In this document: positions 41,790 to 51,193 of the stretch, piece by piece | Position numbering within the stretch: the stretch's first letter is position 1 | Layout of the letters: every line of letters begins with the position of its first letter | Notes under the pieces: model-generated | Database searches by the model: none | The model's input: the letters and a program-made list of their open reading frames with translations, nothing else | Told to the model about the DNA's origin: nothing | Program-made: the position numbers and the translations under genes | Assembly (NCBI GenBank): GCA_964452085.1 | Contig: CAYVKL010000007.1 | Span: 1-64,000 of the forward strand | Direction of reading: 5' to 3' | DNA: 64,000 nucleotides | Source of the DNA: Methanobacterium sp964452085 | Lineage (GTDB): Archaea; Methanobacteriota; Methanobacteria; Methanobacteriales; Methanobacteriaceae

Positions 41790-43244
41790 TTAGAATTGGC
41801 CCGCAGGGAAATCAAACCATCTCCAAGCCATTATATCAACTGGATCATTAGTTTCTTTATTTGCAACATCAATACTTAACAGTGCTACCTTTGTCCCTGC
41901 GAAGGTGCTTTTTGGAAGTTTAACAATTAGCATATTGTCTTTTTCGTCAACCAAAGGTGGTGTAGATGGGATAATGCTGTTTTCAGCTTTTGATTCGTAT
42001 TTTGCAACATTATCTTTAACTGTAATGTCCATTCTTTTCACTTCCTGGCCATTAAACCATCTCAAGTGGAGATTGTGAATCACATCGTCAGGAATGTCGC
42101 TGGCAGCTTCAACTACCAGATAAACATACTGGTCATCGAAGGTTATACCTGCTGATGTCACATCTTCCATTGAACTGAAAAGTAGGGTTCGGTAATCAAC
42201 ACGTTCATCTTTGTAAGATGCAACTGGCATTATCCCTTTTGACAGGTTCCCATTGTCCTTAACTACAACAATTTCAGGATAAATTGCAATTAAATCATTC
42301 ACACGAACAAATGACTGTAGATAGTCCCGTGTTAAGTGAATCTGGCTTCTATGAGAATTAACAGCATCCCTTTTCATATCTTCCTCTTTTTGACTTATGG
42401 TAAAGTAGGTCCAGTTGGCATCTAAACCAAAAAGCTCTTTAGGGGGAATTAACCGTTCATTTGGCAAGTAATATTCTGGTTTCGGCCAGTGAAAACCTTT
42501 ATGAACCAAGTAATTGTATTCTGCATCATCCGTATAATTGGTTTCCATTAGGGCATATCTTGCGAAGAAACTGACAGCCCAGTGATCTGGATGATCATCA
42601 CCATCATCGGGATAAAATATCACATTAGGCTTAAAGTCACTTATTATTGATTCCATGTTATTAACCACACTGGCACCAGTGTAAGGGGCATTTTTTTCAT
42701 ATGCAAATGAGTATGGGACGTGATCATACTGGTTATAATCACTATCGCTTTTATATGGGTTAATATTATCCCAGTGGTCGTTTAACATTTTTCTAAGGCC
42801 CCCATCTGGATAACCCAGGAATATAACATCACTTTCATTCAATCCAAGCTTTTTAATTGCAGTCAAGGTTTCATTATGCCTCAATTCAGGCAGTGAAACA
42901 TTTTCAGTAAGATTGGTCTTGGAGCGGAATTGATTGAAAACTGTATGAGTGTGGGAACGACTGCCATCTGTTACCATAACCACTTTGACTGAGGCGTTCT
43001 TCTCTATAGCTCTAGCGATAATGCCTCCAGTACCCAGACTCTCATCATCAGGGTGCGGGGCGAAAATAAGGATTCGATCAGTGCTTTTAACATCAGGGGC
43101 TGGTTGAAACTTAGATTCATAATCAAGATCATTAAAATAATAGAATATGGCATAAATTGCAGAAATCAGTATCAAAACTAATATCAAACTGTAAATAATC
43201 CCTTTTTTGGTAATTTTTATGTTGAATGGGTTTTTGCTGTCCAC
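41790..43244 (-). CDS. Membrane-anchored PIG-L (LmbE-like) deacetylase with a C-terminal beta domain
   Basis: 484 residues. Residues 13-33 form one membrane anchor; the rest lies outside. The PIG-L deacetylase domain (about 48-290) has the zinc motif APHPDDESLG and the later 'YPDDGDDHPDHWAV'. The C-terminal 150 residues are a beta-rich domain that may bind sugar. PIG-L enzymes take N-acetyl groups off GlcNAc or other amino sugars. GTG at 43244 has AGGAGG eight bases upstream. It precedes the acetyltransferase gene by 78 bp in transcription order. Confidence 0.9.
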   Translation of the reverse strand: MDSKNPFNIKITKKGIIYSLILVLILISAIYAIFYYFNDLDYESKFQPAPDVKSTDRILIFAPHPDDESLGTGGIIARAIEKNASVKVVMVTDGSRSHTHTVFNQFRSKTNLTENVSLPELRHNETLTAIKKLGLNESDVIFLGYPDGGLRKMLNDHWDNINPYKSDSDYNQYDHVPYSFAYEKNAPYTGASVVNNMESIISDFKPNVIFYPDDGDDHPDHWAVSFFARYALMETNYTDDAEYNYLVHKGFHWPKPEYYLPNERLIPPKELFGLDANWTYFTISQKEEDMKRDAVNSHRSQIHLTRDYLQSFVRVNDLIAIYPEIVVVKDNGNLSKGIMPVASYKDERVDYRTLLFSSMEDVTSAGITFDDQYVYLVVEAASDIPDDVIHNLHLRWFNGQEVKRMDITVKDNVAKYESKAENSIIPSTPPLVDEKDNMLIVKLPKSTFAGTKVALLSIDVANKETNDPVDIMAWRWFDFPAGQF

Positions 43245-43605
43245 ACATTATTCCTCCTGATTTTTAGGAGTAGGTTGGTCATATGGGTTATTTTCAAATA
43301 ATAGTAATCATTGTTTTATGTTATTAATATTTATGTCATTGAACTATTTATCTAATATTTTTTTGGTTTTTTAAAAAAAATCTGCAATGGTCATTTCTTT
43401 AGAATATATGGATTTTAAGTTAGGAATTAAGCCTTCAAGGCTCGTTGAAAAGTTTATTAAGACATTTTTTGGATCCTAAAAATCCTATTTTTTAATGAAA
43501 TTTTATCAAACAGTAATTATATCAATTCTAGAAAACATAAAGAATTATTAGAAATTTTCTAGCGAGAGAATTATTTTGTTTATATGGGCATTGAGGTGTA
43601 AAATA
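43245..43605. other. 361-bp intergenic region before the hybrid sensor kinase
   Basis: AT-rich, between divergent genes. A 31-codon ORF at 43387-43482 (MVISLEYMDF...) has protein-like codons but no RBS, and may be a gene remnant or chance. No RNA gene, long repeat or hairpin with a T run was seen. Confidence 0.45.
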
Positions 43606-45375
43606 TTGGCAAACATACTGGTTGTTGAAGATGAAGTTGTAGAGGCTATGAATTTAAAAAATATTCTACAATCCATGGGTTATAATGTTGCAGCCATTGC
43701 TGCCAGTGGTAATGAAGCTATTGAGAGTGCAAAAAAATTAAAACCAGACCTTATTTTAATGGATGTCATTTTAAAAGGAAAGATGGATGGTATTGAAGCT
43801 TCTAAAATTATTAAAAAATACAAAATACCCATTATATTTATCACAGCCCTTCCCGATGATGCTACAGTTCAGCGGGCTCTCTTAAGTGAACCCTACGGTT
43901 ACATCATTAAACCATATGATAACCGAAAGCTTAAAATAGCCATTGAAGTTGCACTTTACAAGAATGAAATGGAAAAACAGTTTAAAAAGAGTCAGGAAAA
44001 TTATTACCAGACAATTTTTGAAAATACGGGTACAGCAACAGCCATCATTGAAGAAGATAAAACACTTTCCCTGGTGAATGCTGAATTTACTAAGTTAACT
44101 GGGTATTTCAAAGAAGAAATAGAGCATAAGATGAAGTGGCCTGAATTCTTTGGTAAAGAAGATATTGAAAAAATGGCTGAATATCACAAATTGCGCCGCA
44201 TTAACCCGGAATACGCCCCTAGAAATTATGAAGCAGGGATAATTAGTAAAAGAGGCGATATTAAACCAGTTTATTTAACAGTGGCAATGATACCTGAAAC
44301 TCGAAAGAGTATGGTGTCTCTTTTAGACTTAACAGAACTACAAAAATCTAAAATTGCCATTGAGGAGTCCAGAAGGAAGTTTAAGAGCATCTTTGAAAAT
44401 GCAGCTGAAACAATTATCCTTTTTGATCGTCATGGAACTATTCTTGAAGCAAATGACAAAATTGAAAAGATTTCAGGTTTCAAAAAGGAGGATCTTATTG
44501 GTCAAAAATTCATGAAACTCCTCCCCAAAGTAGAAATAGAATATAAAAAAGCTTTAACGGCATTTAAAGACATTATTATGGGAAATGAATTAAAAAAAGT
44601 TGAATGGACCATTAAAAATAAAAAGGGAAAACAAATCTTTTTCCTGGCACATCCTTCTATTATTAGAAATAACAATAAAATAGATGGGCTTGTTTTAATA
44701 ATAGAAGATGTTACTGAGCGTAAAATGGCTGAAAATAGTCTTAAAGATTCGTTAGAGGAGAAAGAAATATTATTACGAGAAATTCACCACAGGGTGAAAA
44801 ATAATTTGCAGATCATTTCCAGTCTTTTGAGTTTGCAGAGAATTCAAGTGGATGACACTGAAACAATAGATATACTGATGGAATGTCAGGGAAGGGTAAA
44901 AACCATGGCCATGATCCATGAAAACCTGTACCAGTCAAAGAATATGGGCACTATTAACTTTGAAGACTACTTAAAAAAATTATTAATGAATATTTTTAAT
45001 TCTTACCAAGTAAAGGGGACTATTACTTTAAATACTCATGTTTCATGTAAAAATATGGGTATTGAAACAGCCATGCCCTGCGGTTTAATTATCAACGAAC
45101 TGGCGACCAATACTATCAAACACGCATTTCCCAATGGAGAAAATGGTAATATTTTGGTTGAATTAAACATAAAAAATGACTCATATGTGTTAGTTTATGC
45201 AGATGATGGTGTTGGTATGCCTGAGAATTTAGATCCAGAAAATTCAAAAAAACTGGGATTAATGGTTATTAAAACACTCTCTAGTCAATTAAACGCTGTT
45301 ATGGAAGTGGATAGGATTAATGGTACCAAATACACATTTAAATTCCGTGAATTGCCCTACACTGGGCGAATATGA
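43606..45375 (+). CDS. Hybrid sensor kinase: receiver, two PAS domains, HisKA_2, HATPase
   Basis: 589-residue soluble signalling protein. Domain order: receiver (1-120, phospho-acceptor Asp53 in LILMDV), PAS (about 130-250), PAS (about 255-375), HisKA_2 ('REIHHRVKNNLQIISSLLSLQ', phospho-His at 394/395) and HATPase_c (about 480-585; 'LIINELATNTIKHAF', 'DDGVGMP'). No membrane span. An N-terminal receiver makes it able to take phosphate from another kinase. The start is TTG 43606, seven bases after GAGGTG, in preference to the ORF start at 43576. Such kinases are plentiful in Methanobacterium; the signal and target are unknown. Confidence 0.93.
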   Translation: MANILVVEDEVVEAMNLKNILQSMGYNVAAIAASGNEAIESAKKLKPDLILMDVILKGKMDGIEASKIIKKYKIPIIFITALPDDATVQRALLSEPYGYIIKPYDNRKLKIAIEVALYKNEMEKQFKKSQENYYQTIFENTGTATAIIEEDKTLSLVNAEFTKLTGYFKEEIEHKMKWPEFFGKEDIEKMAEYHKLRRINPEYAPRNYEAGIISKRGDIKPVYLTVAMIPETRKSMVSLLDLTELQKSKIAIEESRRKFKSIFENAAETIILFDRHGTILEANDKIEKISGFKKEDLIGQKFMKLLPKVEIEYKKALTAFKDIIMGNELKKVEWTIKNKKGKQIFFLAHPSIIRNNNKIDGLVLIIEDVTERKMAENSLKDSLEEKEILLREIHHRVKNNLQIISSLLSLQRIQVDDTETIDILMECQGRVKTMAMIHENLYQSKNMGTINFEDYLKKLLMNIFNSYQVKGTITLNTHVSCKNMGIETAMPCGLIINELATNTIKHAFPNGENGNILVELNIKNDSYVLVYADDGVGMPENLDPENSKKLGLMVIKTLSSQLNAVMEVDRINGTKYTFKFRELPYTGRI

Positions 45376-45420
45376 ATAATAAATATTAAATTGGATTATA
45401 AAGCAGTAACCAAATTTTTT

Positions 45421-46215
45421 TTAATTATTAAAATTTTCTTTTAAGTATTTTTCAGCCTCTTCAGGGGTTTTAACACTGAACGGATAATTTTTATGTACTT
45501 GAATTATGTATGGGATTGCATCTCCCACAATTTTTTTGTTTTTCCAAGTTTTAAGGGCAGCAGTCACTTTTTCCAAACAACCTTGTTTATAACTTATCTG
45601 TCCCAGGACATGAATGATCATTTTTCTTACTTGGGGATTATTTTCATACTGTAATTCTTCTAAAATGGGCAGAATATCTTCCGGATGGGTTCTACCTCTA
45701 AGTTCAATGCCATGCACTACTTTACGCCGGATTTCAGGTTCTGGGTTGTGTATAAATTTTTTTGCAAATTCAAGAGTGGGTCTTGGGTTTTTTTCTCCCA
45801 TTACTTTCAGGGCGCTCATAACTGAATTTCTTACCCGGTGGTGAGGATCATTGAGACCTATTTCCAGGAAATCGAAAACCACTTCTGCATCCTTTTTACC
45901 TATTTCTCCAGCCAGATAAACTGCAGTTTGCCTTACTTTATTATCATGGTTTCCCAATAGAATACCGGTTGTTTTGACAATTTCTTTTTTATAAATTCTC
46001 TGGTTTTCAGTATCTATTGTTTTCTTTTGGGGGTTTTGACCACGATAAATCCTTCCCAAAATATTAGAAACATTTTTTCGAATATAAACGTCATCATTTG
46101 AAGAGTAATGAAGGATTTTATCCATTTCATTGTTTTTGAGGTTATTAGTAAGCTCATATTCCATTTTTTTAACGAATTTTTGCCTATCCTCCTTGCTCAT
46201 GTCATAATATCCCAT
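45421..46215 (-). CDS. HEAT-repeat protein
   Basis: 264 residues made of about six HEAT repeats, with the recurring pattern D-x2-V-R-x3-[AS]-x2-L-G seen in 'DVYIRKNVSNILGRIYRG', 'DNKVRQTAVYLAGEIG', 'HHRVRNSVMSALKVMGE', 'EPEIRRKVVHGIELRG' and 'NPQVRKMIIHVLGQIS'. No catalytic motif. It is likely a binding scaffold. Related archaeal proteins lie near phycocyanobilin-lyase-like or DNA-repair genes, but nothing here points to a partner. GAGAGG precedes the ATG. It converges with the sensor kinase gene. Confidence 0.85.
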   Translation of the reverse strand: MGYYDMSKEDRQKFVKKMEYELTNNLKNNEMDKILHYSSNDDVYIRKNVSNILGRIYRGQNPQKKTIDTENQRIYKKEIVKTTGILLGNHDNKVRQTAVYLAGEIGKKDAEVVFDFLEIGLNDPHHRVRNSVMSALKVMGEKNPRPTLEFAKKFIHNPEPEIRRKVVHGIELRGRTHPEDILPILEELQYENNPQVRKMIIHVLGQISYKQGCLEKVTAALKTWKNKKIVGDAIPYIIQVHKNYPFSVKTPEEAEKYLKENFNN

Positions 46216-46346
46216 TTTAAAAACCTCTCATTTTGGATTATTTTCTAATCCATGGCTGCTTATTTTCTGGAAAACCATATGATTGTTTTTTTGGAGTATA
46301 TCTATGAAATTCAAAGTTTAAAAATAAAAAAATTAGCCTGCTTATT

Positions 46347-46832
46347 TTAATTCAACATAAGCACGCTGTAGTTTAGGTAAGAAGCAATACTGACCCATAT
46401 TATGTAGGGAATTAGTAAAAGTCCTGCTGGTTTGGATATTATATAAAATGCCAAAATGTTGGTAAGTATAGCTAGCCATAGTAGCAGAATCAGTATAAAA
46501 CCACCCAGTATGGAGTGGAGTCCGAAAAACACCAAAGACCACAGAATATTCAATACTAGCTGCACTGCAAATATTCCAATGGCTAATCTAACTTCTTTCC
46601 GATCCCAACCTTCCCTCCAAACAAGGAAAAGTGCAATACCAATTAATATGTATAAACTTGACCATATGGGTCCGAACCAATCATTAGGTGGTGTCCAACT
46701 GGGTTTAGCCAGTGCAACGTACCAAGTAGTTATTTCAGGTAGGGTGGCTAAAGTACCTATGGCACCTGAAAAGAAAACAATAAGTACGGCCGCTATTAGT
46801 CTGGGTATTTCTCTAATATTGAAACTTTCCAT
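46347..46832 (-). CDS. TspO/MBR-family tryptophan-rich membrane protein
   Basis: 161 residues with five spans, standard for TspO. Family motifs are 'WYVALAKPSWTPPNDWFGPIWS' near residue 40 (shown in part) and 'LVLNILWSLVFFG' near 100. TspO binds porphyrins and helps in tetrapyrrole breakdown or stress response in bacteria. I start it at ATG 46832, with AGGGGGA upstream, not at the ORF start 46892. It follows a PPOX-fold gene on the same strand with 62 bp between, and could be co-transcribed. Confidence 0.92.
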   Translation of the reverse strand: MESFNIREIPRLIAAVLIVFFSGAIGTLATLPEITTWYVALAKPSWTPPNDWFGPIWSSLYILIGIALFLVWREGWDRKEVRLAIGIFAVQLVLNILWSLVFFGLHSILGGFILILLLWLAILTNILAFYIISKPAGLLLIPYIIWVSIASYLNYSVLMLN

Positions 46833-46893
46833 TTTTTTTGTCCCCCTAAGTTTTAAAAACTTATTAAAACCATTATTTATTAATAAAAACAAT

Positions 46894-47379
46894 TTATGAG
46901 TTTTTCAGTGCCACAATCTCCTTCACATCGACTAATTTCCATACAAAAGAACGATCTTCTTCTAACAAGGATTCCAGCGGATCTTCAGGGGAGTGACCAA
47001 GCGCAGCCAGCACATTATGAGAGAGATTTTTTTCCTGGATCATGTTGATGAACATTTTTTTCACTTTACGTATTTCATCCTTATCATTAACTTCATTTAT
47101 CTGGCCACGGAGTGTCACGAAACGATAGCTTGACAGGTCACTTTCATAATACTCAATCTCCACAGCAACTTGGGGGTCCTTTTGTAAAAGTTCAACCTTT
47201 TTACCGTACTTGGTGCTTAGGAAGTAAATAAAACTGCCATCAAAAACATATAAAAATGGTGCAATATATGGATATTCACCTTTAAAGGCTATTCTACTTA
47301 AATATTGTTTGCTAATAAATTCGTCGTATTCTTTTTTACTCATGAAAGGGATTTTCAAGACGTTCAAGACTATCACCAC
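46894..47379 (-). CDS. Pyridoxamine 5'-phosphate oxidase-fold protein (flavin/F420-type)
   Basis: 161 residues with the split-barrel PPOX fold: 'LSRIAFKGEYPYIAPFLYVFDGSFIYFLS', 'KVELLQKDPQVAVEIE' and 'SYRFVTLRGQI' are typical of the class that binds FMN or F420. Catalytic identity is open; most close relatives are uncharacterised. Start choice is uncertain: GTG 47379 is nearly leaderless, while an ATG 12 codons in (MSKKEYDEF) gives the common family start. Upstream lies a 160-bp spacer with a short tandem repeat. Confidence 0.82.
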   Translation of the reverse strand: MVIVLNVLKIPFMSKKEYDEFISKQYLSRIAFKGEYPYIAPFLYVFDGSFIYFLSTKYGKKVELLQKDPQVAVEIEYYESDLSSYRFVTLRGQINEVNDKDEIRKVKKMFINMIQEKNLSHNVLAALGHSPEDPLESLLEEDRSFVWKLVDVKEIVALKNS

Positions 47380-47422
47380 TAAATATAACTATTTAACATA
47401 ATCTCTTGGATAATATTTATAT

Positions 47423-47474
47423 TTTCTATCATATTTCTCATCATATTTTTCTCATCATATTTCTCATCATATTA
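47423..47474. repeat. Short tandem repeat, unit about 12-14 bp (TTTCTCATCATA type)
   Basis: The words CATATTTCTCATCATATTTT, CTCATCATATTTCTCATCAT and their neighbours make about four imperfect units of 12-14 bp. A second small repeat, AAAATCAT, follows near 47487-47503. It lies between two minus-strand genes. Units are too short and have no spacers, so it is not a CRISPR. Confidence 0.7.
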
Positions 47475-47542
47475 TACATGATCGGATAAAATCATATAAA
47501 ATCATTATTAAACATTAATCCTCCAAAAAAACAGCCGAAATA

Positions 47543-48913
47543 TTAATCTTTCAACACCGGATAACCTGCTTTTTTCCAGGCATTCATGCTACCTAAAACA
47601 GTCTTTAAATCTTCGTATCCTTTTTTCTCAAGAAAACTACATGCGAGGGTTGATTTATAACCGGAATCACAATAAACAACCAATTTAGTATCCTTGGGAA
47701 TCTCATTAATCTTTTCAGGAATATCTCCCACATAGATATGGTTTGCACCTTCAATATATCCCTGTTTCCAGTCGTTGATTTTACGCACATCCAGCAGAAA
47801 GAAATCACCATCAAACTGATGTTTTTTTAACTGATGTACTGTTATTAGTTTTAAAGTGTTCAATTCTTCCGCTTGAAGGTACCAGTTAGGGAAACCATCT
47901 TTCAAGTATCCGTAAAGATTATCAAAACCCAATCTTACCAGGCTACGGCGAACTTCATCCAGACCATAACCATGGTCATCAACCAGGATGAGAGGGTGAT
48001 CATAGTTTAAAAACCAACCAGCAAAAGCTGCAACACCCTCTCTCCAGATATTAAGACTCCCTGGGATGTGTCCACCTGCAAAACTGGTGGGTTTACGAAC
48101 ATCCAGAATCTGGGCACCCTCACTTAGCATTTGTTTAAGTATTTTGGTGGGAATTGACCTTAAGTAAGGAAGTCTTTCAAGTAAGGGGGCTCCATTCTGA
48201 TTGTAATACTCCATTTTTCTAAAATAGGGAGGATAATAATGAATTTCATTTACCTTAAAATCAACGTAATCTTCTTTAGAGGAAAAATTCAATTGATAAT
48301 TCGTTTTTTTCTCGTACCCTATGGTTGTATAGTCCTGCTCTCTTATATCCGCCCCGCAAATGGAACCTGCTCCATGAGCTGGGCATAAAATTGCCTGATC
48401 GCCTAAGGGTAATATTTTAATAAAAATGCTGTCATGAAGCAAACTTGCCATTTCTGCCCGCCTATTCATTCCATAAAAATCAATACGGCCTGTTTCACCA
48501 GCAAAAATCACATCCCCTGTAAATACCATCTGCACTTCATTTGAAACACTTAAATCTCTTAATACAATTGATATACTTTCTAAAGTGTGGCCCGGGGTTT
48601 CTAAAACTTCTAATTCTATCATTCCAATTTTAAATTTGTCTTCTTCACTGACTGGAGTCCCGTAAGCAAAATCAAGATTGCCCCCATGATATATTTCAGC
48701 TTTAGTAGCCTTTGCCAGTTCTAAAGACCCAATAACATAGTCTTCGTTACGGTGGGTCTCAAAAATATGGGTGATATCTAGACCGTATGATTCTGCCAAG
48801 CTCAGATAAACTTCAATATCCCTGCGAGGATCTATAACTACTGCCCGACCACTGTTTCCAATAAAATAGGAGTGATGGGCTATTCCTTCAGATTTAATCA
48901 GTTTAAATATCAA
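47543..48913 (-). CDS. MBL-fold hydrolase fused to two rhodanese domains
   Basis: 456 residues. The metallo-beta-lactamase domain (1-250) is of the persulfide-dioxygenase-like type: 'IFETHRNEDYVIGSLELA' replaces the usual HxHxDH (the first zinc His pair is partly lost: T-H-R-N-E-D), with 'ETPGHTLESISI', 'FTGDVIF' and 'CPAHGAG' intact. Two rhodanese domains follow (about 265-355 and 365-455). The first has Asp in place of the active Cys (VDDHGYG), the second has VYCDSGYKS with Cys. Likely role in sulfur transfer or sulfide handling. TTG start at 48913 follows GGGGGA. Confidence 0.88.
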   Translation of the reverse strand: MIFKLIKSEGIAHHSYFIGNSGRAVVIDPRRDIEVYLSLAESYGLDITHIFETHRNEDYVIGSLELAKATKAEIYHGGNLDFAYGTPVSEEDKFKIGMIELEVLETPGHTLESISIVLRDLSVSNEVQMVFTGDVIFAGETGRIDFYGMNRRAEMASLLHDSIFIKILPLGDQAILCPAHGAGSICGADIREQDYTTIGYEKKTNYQLNFSSKEDYVDFKVNEIHYYPPYFRKMEYYNQNGAPLLERLPYLRSIPTKILKQMLSEGAQILDVRKPTSFAGGHIPGSLNIWREGVAAFAGWFLNYDHPLILVDDHGYGLDEVRRSLVRLGFDNLYGYLKDGFPNWYLQAEELNTLKLITVHQLKKHQFDGDFFLLDVRKINDWKQGYIEGANHIYVGDIPEKINEIPKDTKLVVYCDSGYKSTLACSFLEKKGYEDLKTVLGSMNAWKKAGYPVLKD

Positions 48914-49112
48914 TGGATGTCCCCCTATTGAATCTAGTTAATAATTATATGTTTATCTGTTGTTTATTTTTTTTTGCCAACATATCTCCTTCACCTAAAT
49001 TCTGTTGCAGAATACTTATCACATATTTTCGATAAAATTAAATCTTACTGCGTACAATTAACATCACCTAAATTTTTCAAAATTAATTCTTATATTCAAC
49101 TGGAGGAAAAGC

Positions 49113-50054
49113 ATGGATTACATCATTGAAACCCATGAAATAACCAAAAAATATGATGATTTCACAGCAGTCAATGGAGTAAACCTTAAAGTACCTAAAA
49201 ATAGTGTTTATGGGGTTTTAGGTCCTAATGGGGCTGGAAAAACAACATTAATTTCCATGTTATGCACTATTTTACATCCAACCAGGGGGTCGGCGACTGT
49301 CAATGGTTATGATGTTGTGAAAAATCCTAAAGAGGTTAGGGAGTCCATTGGGATAGTATTTCAGTCCAGAGCCCTTGATGATATTCTCACAGGCCGTGAA
49401 CACCTTCAAATGCACGCTTCCCTATATGGGGTGCCTAAAGATGTAAGGGAAACTCGTATTGATGAAATTTTGGAACTTATTGCCTTGGGTAAAAAGGCGG
49501 ATGAATATGTAAAAACATATTCTGGGGGGATGAAAAGGAGACTAGAGATAGGAAGGGGTTTAATACACCATCCTAAAGTTCTATTCCTGGATGAACCTAC
49601 TTTAGGGCTAGATCCTCAGACTAGAGAAAGTATTTGGGATTATATTCAGGAACTCAACCAAAACCAGGATGTTACTGTCCTGATGACCACTCATTATATG
49701 GAAGAAGCGGATAAATTATGTGATGAGGTTGCTATCATCAATCAGGGCCAAATAATCACTGCAAACTCACCCCGCAATCTGAAACGGGAGTTAAAAGCAG
49801 ATACTATTACAATTAATGTGGATAAACCTGAAAAATTCACAGAAGAAGCCAAACAACTAGATTTTGTTAAGGATATTTTTACTATGGACTCTGAAATTAA
49901 ATTAATGGTGGAAAGTGGTGAGAATCTGGTGGCAGAGTTGGTTAACTTTGCCAATAAACATAAAATCTTTGTAAATTCCATTGAATTGGACCATCCCAAT
50001 TTGGAGGATGTTTTCCTTAAATACACAGGCAGAACCATCCAGGGGGAAAGATAA
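49113..50054 (+). CDS. ABC exporter ATP-binding protein (DrrA type)
   Basis: 313-residue ATPase of the drug/daunorubicin-type ABC-2 exporters. Walker A GPNGAGKT at 37-44, signature YSGGMKRR near 136, Walker B 'VLFLDEPTLGLDP' and the switch His in 'LMTTHYMEE'. The C-terminal 80 residues are the DrrA-type regulatory extension. GGAGG lies before the ATG. The permease gene starts 1 bp after its stop, so the two are one operon. Confidence 0.95.
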   Translation: MDYIIETHEITKKYDDFTAVNGVNLKVPKNSVYGVLGPNGAGKTTLISMLCTILHPTRGSATVNGYDVVKNPKEVRESIGIVFQSRALDDILTGREHLQMHASLYGVPKDVRETRIDEILELIALGKKADEYVKTYSGGMKRRLEIGRGLIHHPKVLFLDEPTLGLDPQTRESIWDYIQELNQNQDVTVLMTTHYMEEADKLCDEVAIINQGQIITANSPRNLKRELKADTITINVDKPEKFTEEAKQLDFVKDIFTMDSEIKLMVESGENLVAELVNFANKHKIFVNSIELDHPNLEDVFLKYTGRTIQGER

Positions 50055-50055
50055 A

Positions 50056-50820
50056 ATGGCAGAACTTGAAGGAATTTATACTATCTGGCTCCGGGAAAAT
50101 ATTCGGTTCACCCGGTACAAGTCCAGGATTGTCACTTCAGTAGTTACTCCCCTATTATGGTTGGTTATATTTGGAACGGGATTGGGTTCGGCTGTTAGAT
50201 TTGGAACTGGAGCTGCAGGATATCAAGCCTTCATCTTCCCAGGAATTATAGGTCAGACTGTCCTTTTCACAGCAGTTTTCTCAGGAGTTTCAGTTATAAT
50301 GGACAGACAGTACGGATTTTTAAAGGAAATACTGGTTGCCCCTATTTCCCGCCCATCCATAGTGTTTGGGAAGGCTCTGGGTATAAGTACCACTGCAGTT
50401 ATTCAGGGATTGATTTTATTGCTTTTATCGTTTATAGTAGCTGTTCCTATGACTCCTACTATTTTTCTGGAGAGTGCATTTGTTATATTATTCATATCCC
50501 TTGGTTTGGCGGGATTGGGATTATTAATTGCCTCATTCACTGATAGTATGGAAGGATTCAACCTTATATTGAGCTTCATTGTACTGCCTATTTTCCTATT
50601 AAGCGGAGCACTTTTCCCAATAACCGGACTTCCTAGCTGGCTTCAGGTGGCGGTATACCTCAATCCATTGACTTATGGTGTTGATGCCTTGCGAAACATA
50701 ATTTTACATGAATCAGTACTGCCATTGTATGTGGATGTTGTGGTGGTGGTTTTGTTTGCACTGGTGATGATAATGATATCGGCTTTTGTATTCAGCCGGA
50801 AAGAACAGAGTTTGATGTAA
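50056..50820 (+). CDS. ABC-2 type exporter permease (DrrB type)
   Basis: 254-residue six-span permease that pairs with the ATPase before it. It has the ABC2 pattern 'RYKSRIVTSVVTPLLWLVIFGTGLG', 'DRQYGFLKEILVAPISR' (the coupling segment) and 'LPIFLLSGALFPITGLPSWLQ'. ATG at 50056, just after the ATPase stop, has AGGGGGAAAG upstream; the longer ORF to 49981 lies within the ATPase gene and is not the start. Substrate is unknown; lipid-like or drug-like compounds are usual. Confidence 0.94.
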   Translation: MAELEGIYTIWLRENIRFTRYKSRIVTSVVTPLLWLVIFGTGLGSAVRFGTGAAGYQAFIFPGIIGQTVLFTAVFSGVSVIMDRQYGFLKEILVAPISRPSIVFGKALGISTTAVIQGLILLLLSFIVAVPMTPTIFLESAFVILFISLGLAGLGLLIASFTDSMEGFNLILSFIVLPIFLLSGALFPITGLPSWLQVAVYLNPLTYGVDALRNIILHESVLPLYVDVVVVVLFALVMIMISAFVFSRKEQSLM

Positions 50821-50870
50821 GAAACTAAATATATTGTTTACCAAGTATTTTGTTTAATTTAGGGATGCAT

Positions 50871-51101
50871 ATGGCTAAAAAGGATGATGAAGAGGCTTTA
50901 AAAAAGAAATATGCAGAAGAAACTCTGGATAGGAATGCAAAGGCAACGGTCCAATGGAATTATAATTGTTCCATTAAAGCAGCGAAGTTTCAAATAAAAA
51001 AAGAATCTTTAATCAAACAAATAACTTGTGAAAACTGTGGAATGATTTTCAAAACAAACCGCAACTCAAAATTATGTTATGAATGTGAAAGAAAGAAATA
51101 G
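50871..51101 (+). CDS. Small zinc-finger protein, 76 residues
   Basis: Start ATG 50871 has AGGGATG upstream and begins MAKKDDEEALKKKY. The N-terminal half is highly charged and helical. The C-terminal half has CENCG (about 54-58) and CYEC (about 70-73), giving a four-Cys zinc site. It lies 50 bp after the exporter permease on the same strand. No family is recognised. A nucleic-acid-binding role is possible but not shown. Confidence 0.65.
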   Translation: MAKKDDEEALKKKYAEETLDRNAKATVQWNYNCSIKAAKFQIKKESLIKQITCENCGMIFKTNRNSKLCYECERKK

Positions 51102-51193
51102 AATAGATATTCATTTTTCGAACAGTTCGCATATCGCCTAACTATATATGTTATCAAATTTAATATAATTTCAGTTCTATGGAGATAAAATAA

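Noticed and set aside
43387..43482. 31-codon ORF upstream of the sensor kinase
   Set aside because: It has protein-like codons but no RBS and no recognised match; kept only as a possible remnant in the intergenic note.
47423..47474. CRISPR-like repeated words
   Set aside because: Units are 12-14 bp with no unique spacers between them; it is a simple tandem repeat.
49981..50055. Upstream start for the exporter permease
   Set aside because: It would sit inside the ATPase gene; the ATG at 50056 has a good RBS and fits the family start.
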